In this document: positions 56,308 through 64,000 of the stretch, piece by piece
Numbering within the stretch: the stretch's first letter is position 1
Layout: every line of letters begins with the position of its first letter
Assembly (NCBI RefSeq): GCF_000474215.1
Contig: NZ_BAUC01000010.1
Coordinates: 171,506-235,505, forward strand
From: Edwardsiella hoshinae NBRC 105699 = ATCC 33379
GTDB lineage: Bacteria; Pseudomonadota; Gammaproteobacteria; Enterobacterales; Enterobacteriaceae
Direction of reading: 5' to 3'
DNA: 64,000 nucleotides
Position numbers and translations under genes: made by a program
Notes under the pieces: model-generated
The model's database searches: none
Seen by the model: only the letters and a program-made list of their open reading frames with translations
Told to the model about the DNA's origin: nothing

Positions 56308-57813
56308 ATGCAACCGTTACTGGCGTTAAATGCGATCGATAAATCCTTTCCTGGTGTTAAGGCATTATCCGGCGCCTCATTGAACGTGTATCCCGGCCGC
56401 GTGATGGCATTGGTGGGGGAAAATGGCGCGGGTAAATCCACCATGATGAAGGTGTTGACCGGGATCTACCAGAAAGATGCCGGCTCGTTGCACTACTTGG
56501 GAAAGGAGACGGCGTTTAGCGGCCCGAAATCCTCTCAAGAGGCTGGCATCGGCATCATCCATCAAGAGTTGAATCTGATTCCGCAGCTTACCATCGCGGA
56601 GAATATCTTTTTAGGACGTGAATTTACCAATCGTTGGGGGCGTATCGACTGGAAAAAAATGTATGCCGAGGCCGACCGACTGTTGGCGCGCCTTAATCTG
56701 GGGTACAGCAGTCATCGTCTGGTCGGTGAATTGTCCATTGGTGAACAGCAGATGGTGGAGATCGCCAAGGTCCTGAGTTTTGAGTCTCGGGTTATCATCA
56801 TGGATGAGCCGACGGATGCCCTGACCGATACGGAGACTGCATCACTGTTCAACGTGATCCGTGAGTTGAAGGCACAGGGTTGCGGTATTGTCTATATCTC
56901 CCATCGCTTGAAAGAGATTTTTGAAATTTGCGATGACGTAACGGTGTTGCGTGATGGCCAATTTATCGCTGAACGTCCCGTTAATGCTCTGACGGAAGAT
57001 TCGCTGATCGAGATGATGGTCGGTCGTAAGTTGGAGGAGCAGTATCCGCGTCTGGATAAGGCACCTGGCGCGTTGCGGTTACAAGTAGAGCAATTGTCTG
57101 GACCGGGAGTGCATGCCGTATCCTTTAGCCTACGCAGCGGTGAGATCTTGGGAGTCTCAGGGTTGATGGGCGCTGGACGTACCGAACTGATGAAGATCCT
57201 GTATGGCGCATTGCCACGTACTCAGGGCTCGGTCACGTTGGAGGGACATGAGGTACAGATTCGCTCACCTCAGGAGGGGCTAGCCAATGGCATTGTCTAT
57301 ATTTCAGAGGATCGTAAACGCGATGGCCTAGTGCTGGGCATGTCGGTGAAAGAGAACATGTCGTTGACGGCACTGCGCTATTTCAGCCGCCTCAACGGAT
57401 CGCTCAAACACGGTGAGGAGCAGGAGACGGTCGGCGACTTTATCTCATTATTCAACATTAAGACGCCGTCGATGGAACAGACGATCGGCCTACTCTCCGG
57501 CGGTAACCAGCAAAAGGTCGCTATCGCACGTGGGCTGATGACTCGCCCGAAGGTATTGATTCTTGATGAGCCGACGCGTGGTGTTGATGTCGGTGCTAAA
57601 AAAGAAATATATCAACTAATTAATCAATTTAAGGCGGATGGATTGAGCATCATCCTGGTTTCCTCGGAGATGCCCGAAGTGCTGGGAATGAGCGATCGTA
57701 TCCTGGTAATGCATGAAGGGCATCTGAGCGGGGAATTCCCGATCGCACAGGCGACACAAGAAGTGCTGATGGCGGCCGCCGTCGGCAAGCAATACGGCGT
57801 TAAGCAGGAGTAA
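56308..57813 (+). CDS. rbsA: Ribose ABC transporter ATP-binding protein RbsA
   Basis: A 501-residue protein with two fused ABC domains. The first has Walker [10 protein letters not shown] and signature LSIGEQQ; the second has the typical degenerate Walker [10 protein letters not shown] but an intact [15 protein letters not shown] and [12 protein letters not shown]. It drives ribose uptake with RbsC and RbsB. It starts 7 bp after rbsD. Confidence 0.97.
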   Translation: MQPLLALNAIDKSFPGVKALSGASLNVYPGRVMALVGENGAGKSTMMKVLTGIYQKDAGSLHYLGKETAFSGPKSSQEAGIGIIHQELNLIPQLTIAENIFLGREFTNRWGRIDWKKMYAEADRLLARLNLGYSSHRLVGELSIGEQQMVEIAKVLSFESRVIIMDEPTDALTDTETASLFNVIRELKAQGCGIVYISHRLKEIFEICDDVTVLRDGQFIAERPVNALTEDSLIEMMVGRKLEEQYPRLDKAPGALRLQVEQLSGPGVHAVSFSLRSGEILGVSGLMGAGRTELMKILYGALPRTQGSVTLEGHEVQIRSPQEGLANGIVYISEDRKRDGLVLGMSVKENMSLTALRYFSRLNGSLKHGEEQETVGDFISLFNIKTPSMEQTIGLLSGGNQQKVAIARGLMTRPKVLILDEPTRGVDVGAKKEIYQLINQFKADGLSIILVSSEMPEVLGMSDRILVMHEGHLSGEFPIAQATQEVLMAAAVGKQYGVKQE

Positions 57814-57819
57814 TCCCCG

Positions 57820-58800
57820 ATGAATAACCAAGTCTCAGTCAATCAGGGCGGATTCAGCAAAGCCCGGCTCAAAACCTGGCTGGTGGAACAGAAGTCGCTG
57901 ATCGCCTTATTGGTGCTGATCGCGGTGGTCTCCTCCATGAGTCCTAACTTTTTTACCCTGAATAACTTGTTCAACATACTGCAACAGACATCGGTCAACG
58001 CCATCATGGCTGTTGGTATGACTCTGGTGATCCTAACCTCCGGCATCGATCTGTCCGTCGGATCGTTACTGGCATTGACTGGTGCGGTGGCGGCCTCCAT
58101 CGTTGGCCTGGATGTCAACGCGCTGCTGGCCGTTGGCGCAGCTCTGGCGCTGGGCGCGGCGATAGGTGGCTGTACCGGTATCATTGTAGCCAAAGGGAAT
58201 GTACAGGCCTTTATCGCAACCCTGGTGATGATGCTACTGCTACGCGGGGTCACCATGGTGTATACCGACGGTAGTCCGATTAATACCGGCTTCTCGGAAC
58301 AGGCGGATCTCTTTGGCTGGTTTGGTATCGGTCGCCCGTTAGGTGTGCCGACGCCAATTTGGCTGATGATGATTGTCTTTGCTCTGGCCTGGTACATGCT
58401 GCACCACACGCGTTTGGGGCGTTACATCTATGCGCTGGGGGGCAATGAAGCCGCGACGCGTTTGTCGGGTATCAACGTCGATCGCGTTAAGATCGTAGTT
58501 TATGCCTTATGCGGCCTATTATCGGCCTTGGCCGGGGTGATCGAAGTGGCGCGCTTATCCTCAGCACAGCCGACGGCCGGTACGGGCTATGAGTTGGATG
58601 CGATCGCGGCGGTAGTTCTGGGTGGCACTAGCTTAGCTGGTGGCAAAGGGCGAATCATGGGGACGTTGATCGGCGCACTGATCTTGGGCTTCTTGAATAA
58701 CGGATTAAACTTACTTGGTGTTTCCTCCTACTACCAAATGATCGTCAAGGCTGCGGTGATTCTGTTGGCGGTTTTGGTAGACAACAAAAGCAATAAATAA
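57820..58800 (+). CDS. rbsC: Ribose ABC transporter permease RbsC
   Basis: A 326-residue inner-membrane permease with about eight to ten helices. Family signatures are [37 protein letters not shown] and [20 protein letters not shown]. It follows rbsA by 6 bp. Confidence 0.97.
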   Translation: MNNQVSVNQGGFSKARLKTWLVEQKSLIALLVLIAVVSSMSPNFFTLNNLFNILQQTSVNAIMAVGMTLVILTSGIDLSVGSLLALTGAVAASIVGLDVNALLAVGAALALGAAIGGCTGIIVAKGNVQAFIATLVMMLLLRGVTMVYTDGSPINTGFSEQADLFGWFGIGRPLGVPTPIWLMMIVFALAWYMLHHTRLGRYIYALGGNEAATRLSGINVDRVKIVVYALCGLLSALAGVIEVARLSSAQPTAGTGYELDAIAAVVLGGTSLAGGKGRIMGTLIGALILGFLNNGLNLLGVSSYYQMIVKAAVILLAVLVDNKSNK

Positions 58801-58823
58801 CCTTACCTACAGGAATCGATGAG

Positions 58824-59711
58824 ATGAACATGAAAAAACTGGCGACCCTGATCTCCGCTGCGGCGCTGAGCGCCTCTCTCAGCACCAACGCGTTGGCACA
58901 AGATACTATCGCACTGGTGGTGTCTACTCTAAATAACCCCTTCTTCGTATCAATGAAGGATGGAGCTCAAAAAGAAGCGAATAAACTGGGTTATAAACTG
59001 GTGGTGTTAGATTCTCAGAATAACCCGGCAAAAGAGCTGGCGAACGTACAGGATTTGACGGTACGCGGCGCAAAGCTGATGTTGATTAACCCGACGGACT
59101 CTGATGCGGTCGGTAATGCGGTGAAGATGGCTAATCAGGCCAACATTCCGGTGATCACCTTGGATCGCGCAGCCAGCCAAGGCAATGTCGTCAGTCATAT
59201 CGCCTCCGACAACGTGGCGGGAGGTAAGCTGGCCGGTGATTTTATCGCTCAAAAACTGGGTACCGGTGCCAAAGTTATTCAACTGGAAGGGATTGCTGGA
59301 ACCTCGGCGGCGCGTGAGCGTGGCGAAGGTTTTAAACAGGCCGTTGTCGCTCATAAGTTCGATGTTTTGGCTAGTCAGCCTGCTGACTTTGATCGAACCA
59401 AGGGATTGAACGTGATGCAGAATTTGCTGACCGCTCACCCACAGGTACAGGCTGTTTTCGCGCAGAATGATGAGATGGCGCTTGGTGCTCTGCGTGCTTT
59501 GCAGACAGCAGGGCGTAACGATGTTTTGGTAGTCGGCTTCGATGGCACGCAAGACGGCGAAAAGGCGGTGCAGAGTGGTAAGCTGGGGGCCACGGTGGCA
59601 CAGCAGCCGGAGCAGATCGGTGTGATTGGTGTGGAGACCGCCGACAAGGTGATCAAAGGGGAAAAAGTCCCGGCCAACATTCCGGTTGATCTGCAACTGG
59701 TGACTAAGTAA
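58824..59711 (+). CDS. rbsB: Ribose-binding protein RbsB
   Basis: A 295-residue periplasmic binding protein for ribose, also used for chemotaxis through Trg. The signal peptide ends SLSTNALA, with cleavage after residue 25; mature start [18 protein letters not shown]. Conserved ligand-binding blocks follow, ending at [10 protein letters not shown] strong intercistronic hairpin follows the stop. Confidence 0.97.
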   Translation: MNMKKLATLISAAALSASLSTNALAQDTIALVVSTLNNPFFVSMKDGAQKEANKLGYKLVVLDSQNNPAKELANVQDLTVRGAKLMLINPTDSDAVGNAVKMANQANIPVITLDRAASQGNVVSHIASDNVAGGKLAGDFIAQKLGTGAKVIQLEGIAGTSAARERGEGFKQAVVAHKFDVLASQPADFDRTKGLNVMQNLLTAHPQVQAVFAQNDEMALGALRALQTAGRNDVLVVGFDGTQDGEKAVQSGKLGATVAQQPEQIGVIGVETADKVIKGEKVPANIPVDLQLVTK

Positions 59712-59737
59712 TCCGCCGCGGATCGGATCCGGGTAGC

Positions 59738-59763
59738 GCCGCCGCCGGTAACCCGGCGGTGGC
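59738..59763 (+). other. Hairpin between rbsB and rbsK
   Basis: An 11-bp G+C-rich stem GCCGCCGCCGG/CCGGCGGTGGC with one G-U pair and a TAAC loop, no T tract. It probably protects the rbsB message from 3' decay so that binding protein is made in excess over RbsK. Confidence 0.72.
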
Positions 59764-59784
59764 AGAGAAGCAGGAATACAGAAT

Positions 59785-60714
59785 ATGCAAACGGGCAAAT
59801 TGGTCGTATTGGGTAGTATCAATGCCGATCACATTCTCAAAGTTGAACATTTTCCCCGCCCGGGAGAAACGCTGACAGGTAAGGGCTATCAGGTGGCATT
59901 CGGTGGCAAGGGCGCTAATCAGGCGGTTGCTGCCGGTCGTAGTGGTGCCGATATTGCCTTCATTGCTTGTGTCGGTGCCGACGATATCGGTGCGCGGATC
60001 CGCAGCCAATTGGCAAGCGACGGAGTGAATATCTCAGCCGTTGAGACGGTAGCGGGGGAGAGCACTGGGGTGGCGTTGATCTTCGTTAACCAAGATGGCG
60101 AGAATATTATTGGCATTAATGCGGGTGCTAACGCGGCGCTGACGCCACAATGTCTGGTACGCCATCAAGCGTTGCTGACTCAGGCAGATGCCTTGTTGAT
60201 GCAACTGGAGTCACCCATCGAGACAGTATTGTCGGCGGCGAAGTTAGCGCGGGTACATCACACTAAGGTCGTCCTCAACCCGGCGCCAGCGCGGAAACTC
60301 CCAGATGCGTTGTTACGGTATGTCGATGTGATCACGCCCAACGAAACCGAAGCCGAGTATCTGACGGGGATTCGGGTTCAGGATAATGAAAGCGCCCATC
60401 AAGCCGCTGCCTGGTTGCACGATAAGGGGATCGCCACTGTCATGATCACCCTTGGTCGGCGCGGGGTGTGGGTGAGCCAGGAGGGAAAGGGCGCGCTCAT
60501 TCCCGGATTTCAAGTTCAAGCCATCGATACTATCGCTGCCGGCGATACCTTTAATGGTGCTCTGTTGACTGCGTTGTTGGAGGGACAATCCTTATCCGCC
60601 GCAGTACGTTTCGCGCATGCCGCTGCCGCTATCGCCGTGACGCGCGAAGGGGCGCAACCCTCCGTACCATGGCGCCGGGAGATCGATGCATTCTTGCAGG
60701 CCCATCAGGAGTAA
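59785..60714 (+). CDS. rbsK: Ribokinase
   Basis: A 309-residue PfkB-family kinase that phosphorylates ribose at O5. PfkB signatures GGKGANQAVAAGRSGAD near the N-terminus and DTIAAGDTFNGALLTALLEG near the C-terminus (catalytic Asp in AAGDTF). GAAGCAGGAA lies before the ATG. Six bases before rbsR. Confidence 0.97.
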   Translation: MQTGKLVVLGSINADHILKVEHFPRPGETLTGKGYQVAFGGKGANQAVAAGRSGADIAFIACVGADDIGARIRSQLASDGVNISAVETVAGESTGVALIFVNQDGENIIGINAGANAALTPQCLVRHQALLTQADALLMQLESPIETVLSAAKLARVHHTKVVLNPAPARKLPDALLRYVDVITPNETEAEYLTGIRVQDNESAHQAAAWLHDKGIATVMITLGRRGVWVSQEGKGALIPGFQVQAIDTIAAGDTFNGALLTALLEGQSLSAAVRFAHAAAAIAVTREGAQPSVPWRREIDAFLQAHQE

Positions 60715-60720
60715 GTGTAC

Positions 60721-61728
60721 GTGGCAACGATGAAGGATGTCGCCCGCTTAGCGGGGGTCTCTACCTCAACGGTATCCCATGTGATCAATAACAATCGCTT
60801 CGTTAGCGATAGTGTGCGCCAACGGGTGCAGGCCGCGGTGCAGCAATTGAATTACGCTCCTTCCGCGTTGGCGCGCAGTCTGAAAATGAACCAGACCCAT
60901 ACCATCGGTATGCTGGTGACGACCAGTAATAACCCCTTCTTTGCCGAGGTGGTACGTGGGGTCGAGCGTAGTTGTTATGAGCGCGGCTATAGTTTGATCC
61001 TGTGCAACACCGAAGGCGATCCGGCTCGGATGAGCCAGAGTATGGAGACGTTGCTACAGAAGCGGGTCGATGGTTTGTTGATGATGTGTACCGAAAATTT
61101 CCGGCCGCCACAGGAGATGATCGCCCGTTATCCGGCGATGCCGACGGTAATGATGGACTGGGCGTTGTTTGATGGCCCTAACGATGTCATTCAGGATAAC
61201 TCCTTTCTCGGCGGCCAGATCGCGACACGCCATCTGATCGAACGGGGATATACTCGTATCGCTTGCCTGGCGGGGCCCCAGGATAAGACCCCGTCGCGCC
61301 AACGATTGGATGGGTTCCTGTATGAAATGGCACAGGCCGGTTTACCCGTCCCCGAATCGTATATTCTGTTTGGTGATTTTGAGTTTGCTGGGGGAGTTCA
61401 GGCCATGCGTCAACTGTTGGCCTTAGCGCAACCGCCCCATGCGTTGTTTACCGGCAATGACGCGATGGCTGTCGGGGTCTATCAGGCGCTGTTTGAGGCC
61501 GGTTTACGGGTTGGCGAAGATGTTGCCGTCGTCGGTTATGATGACATTGAATTGGCGCGCTATATGGCGCCGCCGCTGACTACCATCCATCAACCCAAGG
61601 ATGAGCTTGGTGAGTTGGCGGTCGATACCTTGGTCCACCGTTTGCAACATCCTACAATGGAGCCACAGACCCTGGTGTTGACCCCCCAACTGATCGCGCG
61701 CGGTTCCGTCGGCATCTGTCAGCGTTGA
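60721..61728 (+). CDS. rbsR: Ribose operon repressor RbsR
   Basis: A 335-residue LacI-family repressor. The N-terminal helix-turn-helix is [20 protein letters not shown], followed by hinge helix [15 protein letters not shown] and a periplasmic-binding-like core. The GTG at 60721 (product starts ATMKDV after Met) fits homologues and has AGGAG 10 bp before it, inside the end of rbsK. It represses at the two palindromes before rbsD. The 3' end overlaps the convergent hsrA by 10 bp. Confidence 0.95.
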   Translation: MATMKDVARLAGVSTSTVSHVINNNRFVSDSVRQRVQAAVQQLNYAPSALARSLKMNQTHTIGMLVTTSNNPFFAEVVRGVERSCYERGYSLILCNTEGDPARMSQSMETLLQKRVDGLLMMCTENFRPPQEMIARYPAMPTVMMDWALFDGPNDVIQDNSFLGGQIATRHLIERGYTRIACLAGPQDKTPSRQRLDGFLYEMAQAGLPVPESYILFGDFEFAGGVQAMRQLLALAQPPHALFTGNDAMAVGVYQALFEAGLRVGEDVAVVGYDDIELARYMAPPLTTIHQPKDELGELAVDTLVHRLQHPTMEPQTLVLTPQLIARGSVGICQR

Positions 61729-63131
61729 GACGTCCGTTGAGCGATATGACGTCCCTTGAGAAGGTGATCTCCGTCGGTGCGACTGAGTAGCATGAAGACA
61801 CCGGCTGACAGTAGCGTTACCCCCCCCATCGTGATAAAGGTATAATGGAAGTGATTGACCAGCGTACCACTCACTTGGGTGTCGTAGAAACGGAGTACTG
61901 CGGCGCTGACGGCGACACCGAAGCTGATGGAAAGTTGTTGTGTGACGGCGAGGACGCTGTTACCGGAGCTGGCATTATGATCATCTAAATCACCCAGAGT
62001 AATAGTATTCATCGCAGTGAACTGGGTCGACATAAACATACCAAGCAGGAACAGAGGTAAGATCAACTGCCAAAGTGGGAGGTCGGCCGTCTGTAGCGCA
62101 AACAGGGCAATCATCATCCCGATAATCGACGTGACACCAACCAACGTATTACGGTATCCCAGACGGCGCAGTATCCCCGTGACCAATGACTTACCTAGCA
62201 TTGAACCGAGCGCTGTAGGTGCCATCATACATCCAGCGATGATCGCGCTATAACCGAAACCGACTTGTAGCATCAATGGCATGAGGAAAGGGATACAGCC
62301 GGTGCCCAACCGTGAGGCGATGTTACCGAGGATACCGACCGAAAAGGTATGAGTACGGAACAGTGGCAGGGCGATCAACGGGTGAGGGTGGCGCTGGGCA
62401 TGGACGATGTAGAGCAATAGTGAAGTCAGGCCAGCCGCTACCCCTCCCCAAGCATAAGGCTGAGGTAGCGCCTGTTCACCAAATAGTTCCATACCACACG
62501 ATAATAAGACCAATCCAAGGCCAAAGAGAATAAAGCCACGTATGTCGAAGCCGCGCGTCGGTGCAGTGAAGTCGGGCATGTAACGCAGCGCATAGATAAT
62601 ACCGATGATACCGATCGGTAGGTTGATCAAGAAAATCCAGTGCCACGTGGCATAGGTGACCAACCAACCTCCGAGCAGCGGACCGAGAACCGGGCCGACT
62701 AAGCCCGGTAGGCTGATGAAGTTGAGTACCGGCAGCAATTCATCGCGCGGATAGGCGCGGAGTAATGCTAAACGGGCCACTGGCATCATCATGGCACCGC
62801 CGACCCCTTGCAAGATGCGGGATGCAACCAACATCTCCAGCGAACTAGAGAGGGCACAGAGCAATGAGCCGAATGAAAACAGCGAAACGGCGGCGATAAA
62901 GACACGGCGAGTACCCAATCGATCAGCTATCCAACCACTGATGGGGATCAGCATGGCGACCGTCAGAGTGTAGCTAATAATGGCAGATTGCATTACCAGC
63001 GGAGAGCGCTCCAGACTGCGGGCGATGGCGGGCAGTGCGGTATTCAGGATGGTGGCATCCAGCGCCTGCATGAAAAAAGCCATTGCCGCAATCCAGGGCA
63101 GGCCGGCCATACTCCGGGCGGTCTTGGTCAT
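61719..63131 (-). CDS. hsrA: MFS drug/H+ antiporter-like protein HsrA
   Basis: A 470-residue major facilitator with about 14 predicted membrane segments, DHA2-type. [19 protein letters not shown] at the N-terminus, [13 protein letters not shown] as the motif A loop, and [26 protein letters not shown] motif C ([17 protein letters not shown]). Same location as E. coli hsrA (yieO), between rbsR and yieP. The substrate is unknown. Its end overlaps rbsR by 10 bp on the other strand; no terminator lies there. Confidence 0.93.
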   Translation of the reverse strand: MTKTARSMAGLPWIAAMAFFMQALDATILNTALPAIARSLERSPLVMQSAIISYTLTVAMLIPISGWIADRLGTRRVFIAAVSLFSFGSLLCALSSSLEMLVASRILQGVGGAMMMPVARLALLRAYPRDELLPVLNFISLPGLVGPVLGPLLGGWLVTYATWHWIFLINLPIGIIGIIYALRYMPDFTAPTRGFDIRGFILFGLGLVLLSCGMELFGEQALPQPYAWGGVAAGLTSLLLYIVHAQRHPHPLIALPLFRTHTFSVGILGNIASRLGTGCIPFLMPLMLQVGFGYSAIIAGCMMAPTALGSMLGKSLVTGILRRLGYRNTLVGVTSIIGMMIALFALQTADLPLWQLILPLFLLGMFMSTQFTAMNTITLGDLDDHNASSGNSVLAVTQQLSISFGVAVSAAVLRFYDTQVSGTLVNHFHYTFITMGGVTLLSAGVFMLLSRTDGDHLLKGRHIAQRTSQR

Positions 63132-63149
63132 AGTTTTTCCGTTGTGTTT

Positions 63150-63842
63150 TTAGGCTCCGTCTATCCCCAACAGATCCTGACAGGCCGCATAGGCACCTTG
63201 TGCGTCGCTGGCCAGGATGGCATCGACGATCGCCTGGTGCTGCTCCAGCTTAACGACCTCATTACCGGTTACCGAACGGAAATAGCTCTGATAGACCGAG
63301 TTAAACAGGTTAGAGAACGACGTCAGGAACGGGTTGGCGCTCGCTTGATAGATCTGTTGATGGAATTGTACATCGACCCGGATCCAGCGTTCGCGATCAA
63401 AATGGCTATTCAGTTCGCGCATCTCGCGCATTAAGTCATTTATGAGCGCCTTTTGGGTACCGCTGGCGTGCATTGCTGTCAGTAGGCAGGCTTGTGGTTC
63501 GAGAGCGTTACGTAGTACTAAGAAGTGCTCTTTCACATGTTCGAAGTTTTCGCGAGTAAGCCACCAGGTTAGCAATTCTTGATCGAGAAAATTCCAACTG
63601 CTGCTTGGCATTACGCGAGTGCCAATACGAGGACGGGGAAGCAGCATGCCTTTAGCGGCCAGCATTTTGACTGCTTCACGCACCGCTGTACGGCTGACGC
63701 CATAGATCTCTCCCAATTCGAGTTCACCCGGCAGTATGCTACCGGCCTGATATTCACCGGACAGGATTCGCTGGCCTATCTTCTCGGCGAGAAGATAGGA
63801 GAGATTGCGCTGGGCGGCTTGTTGTTGAGCATTAAGTTGCAT
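63150..63842 (-). CDS. yieP: GntR/FadR-family regulator YieP
   Basis: A 230-residue regulator, same length as E. coli YieP. N-terminal winged helix with LGEIYGVSRTAVREAVKMLAAKG-type recognition helix (VSRTAVREAVKMLAAKGML), C-terminal FCD domain (EPQACLLTAMHA, ANPFLTSFSNLFNSVYQSYF, HQAIVDAILASDAQGAY). It may regulate hsrA, with which it is in tandem at an 18-bp gap. The ligand is not known. Confidence 0.94.
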   Translation of the reverse strand: MQLNAQQQAAQRNLSYLLAEKIGQRILSGEYQAGSILPGELELGEIYGVSRTAVREAVKMLAAKGMLLPRPRIGTRVMPSSSWNFLDQELLTWWLTRENFEHVKEHFLVLRNALEPQACLLTAMHASGTQKALINDLMREMRELNSHFDRERWIRVDVQFHQQIYQASANPFLTSFSNLFNSVYQSYFRSVTGNEVVKLEQHQAIVDAILASDAQGAYAACQDLLGIDGA

Positions 63843-64000
63843 GGCTAGTCAGTCCTAATCGGGTACGTATATCAATCGATATTCTTATTTATTTTATCCT
63901 ACAAAAGGGACGCTACGCTGCATTGTTGGATAAAAATAGGCCACAGCGTATGCTTTTTTGTGCTGGTTGGCGAAAATGAAGACGATCGCACATTTTTTTT
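63843..64000. other. Region upstream of yieP at the window end
   Basis: 158 bp without a gene, A+T-rich at its right end. In E. coli an rRNA operon (rrnC) follows here, but no part of rRNA or of a clear rRNA promoter is visible before the window ends. Confidence 0.5.

Noticed and set aside
59007..59822. 271-codon minus-strand open frame opposite rbsB
   Set aside because: It runs antisense across rbsB and the intercistronic hairpin; low-complexity composition typical of a shadow.
63843..64000. rRNA operon promoter at the window end
   Set aside because: Synteny suggests it, but no clear P1/P2 promoter or rRNA sequence is seen in these 158 bp.

Overview
The window is a stretch of ordinary chromosome from an enterobacterium (Enterobacterales). 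It contains the replication origin and its surroundings. Gene content and order follow Escherichia coli almost gene for gene: gyrB-recF-dnaN-dnaA, rpmH-rnpA-yidD-yidC-mnmE, pstSCAB-phoU, glmUS, atpIBEFHAGDC, rsmG-mnmG-oriC-mioC-asnC-asnA, viaA-ravA, kup, rbsDACBKR-hsrA-yieP. Several junctions differ from E. coli: mtlADR-avtA-ibp lies close to gyrB, no tryptophanase operon follows mnmE, and adenine deaminase is paired with an AdeP-type permease. The moderately high G+C and these junctions fit a Hafniaceae member such as Edwardsiella; the genus is inference. No rRNA, tRNA, CRISPR array, insertion sequence or prophage was seen.

Layout. 1-1.6 kb: the 3' end of glyS and a DUF3053 lipoprotein. 1.7-5.8 kb: the mannitol operon mtlADR behind a cluster of CRP-type sites. 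5.8-11.1 kb: avtA, the small heat-shock genes ibpAB with a sigma32 promoter and RNA thermometers, yidQ, yidR and yidA. 11.2-17.3 kb: dnaA-dnaN-recF-gyrB on the minus strand. 17.3-20.4 kb: the divergent rpmH-rnpA-yidD-yidC cluster. 20.5-28.2 kb: mnmE, smrA, a TVP38-family membrane protein, a phosphopantetheinyl-transferase-like gene with an altered motif, a divergent adenine uptake and deamination pair with a PurR-like operator, and yieH. 28.3-33 kb: the phosphate transport operon pstSCAB-phoU with tandem Pho boxes. 33.2-34.1 kb: an A+T-rich glycosyltransferase gene placed between pstS and glmS, next to the Tn7 attachment site, and the best candidate for transferred DNA. 34.1-37.5 kb: glmUS. 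37.8-44.8 kb: the F1Fo ATP synthase operon. 45.4-49.4 kb: rsmG, mnmG, oriC, mioC and asnC. 49.6-55.7 kb: asnA, ravA-viaA and kup. 55.8-61.7 kb: the ribose operon behind two RbsR palindromes. 61.7-63.8 kb: hsrA and yieP, then 158 bp without a gene.

Functional themes. The region joins initiation of replication (DnaA, the clamp, oriC, DnaA boxes and GATC clusters at dnaA, oriC and mioC), ribosome, tRNA and membrane-protein biogenesis, ATP synthesis, amino-sugar synthesis, phosphate uptake, and sugar and purine acquisition. I did not find a clearly new multigene system. The unusual signals are local: a perfect inverted repeat bracketing the atp promoter at helical phasing, an inverted repeat over the rpmH promoter, evenly phased CRP sites in front of mtlA, an altered active-site motif in the YieE homologue, an apparent frameshift at the start of the TVP38 gene, a short deletion in the Smr domain, the solitary glycosyltransferase beside attTn7, and strong hairpins between operon genes (pst, glm, rbs, mtl).
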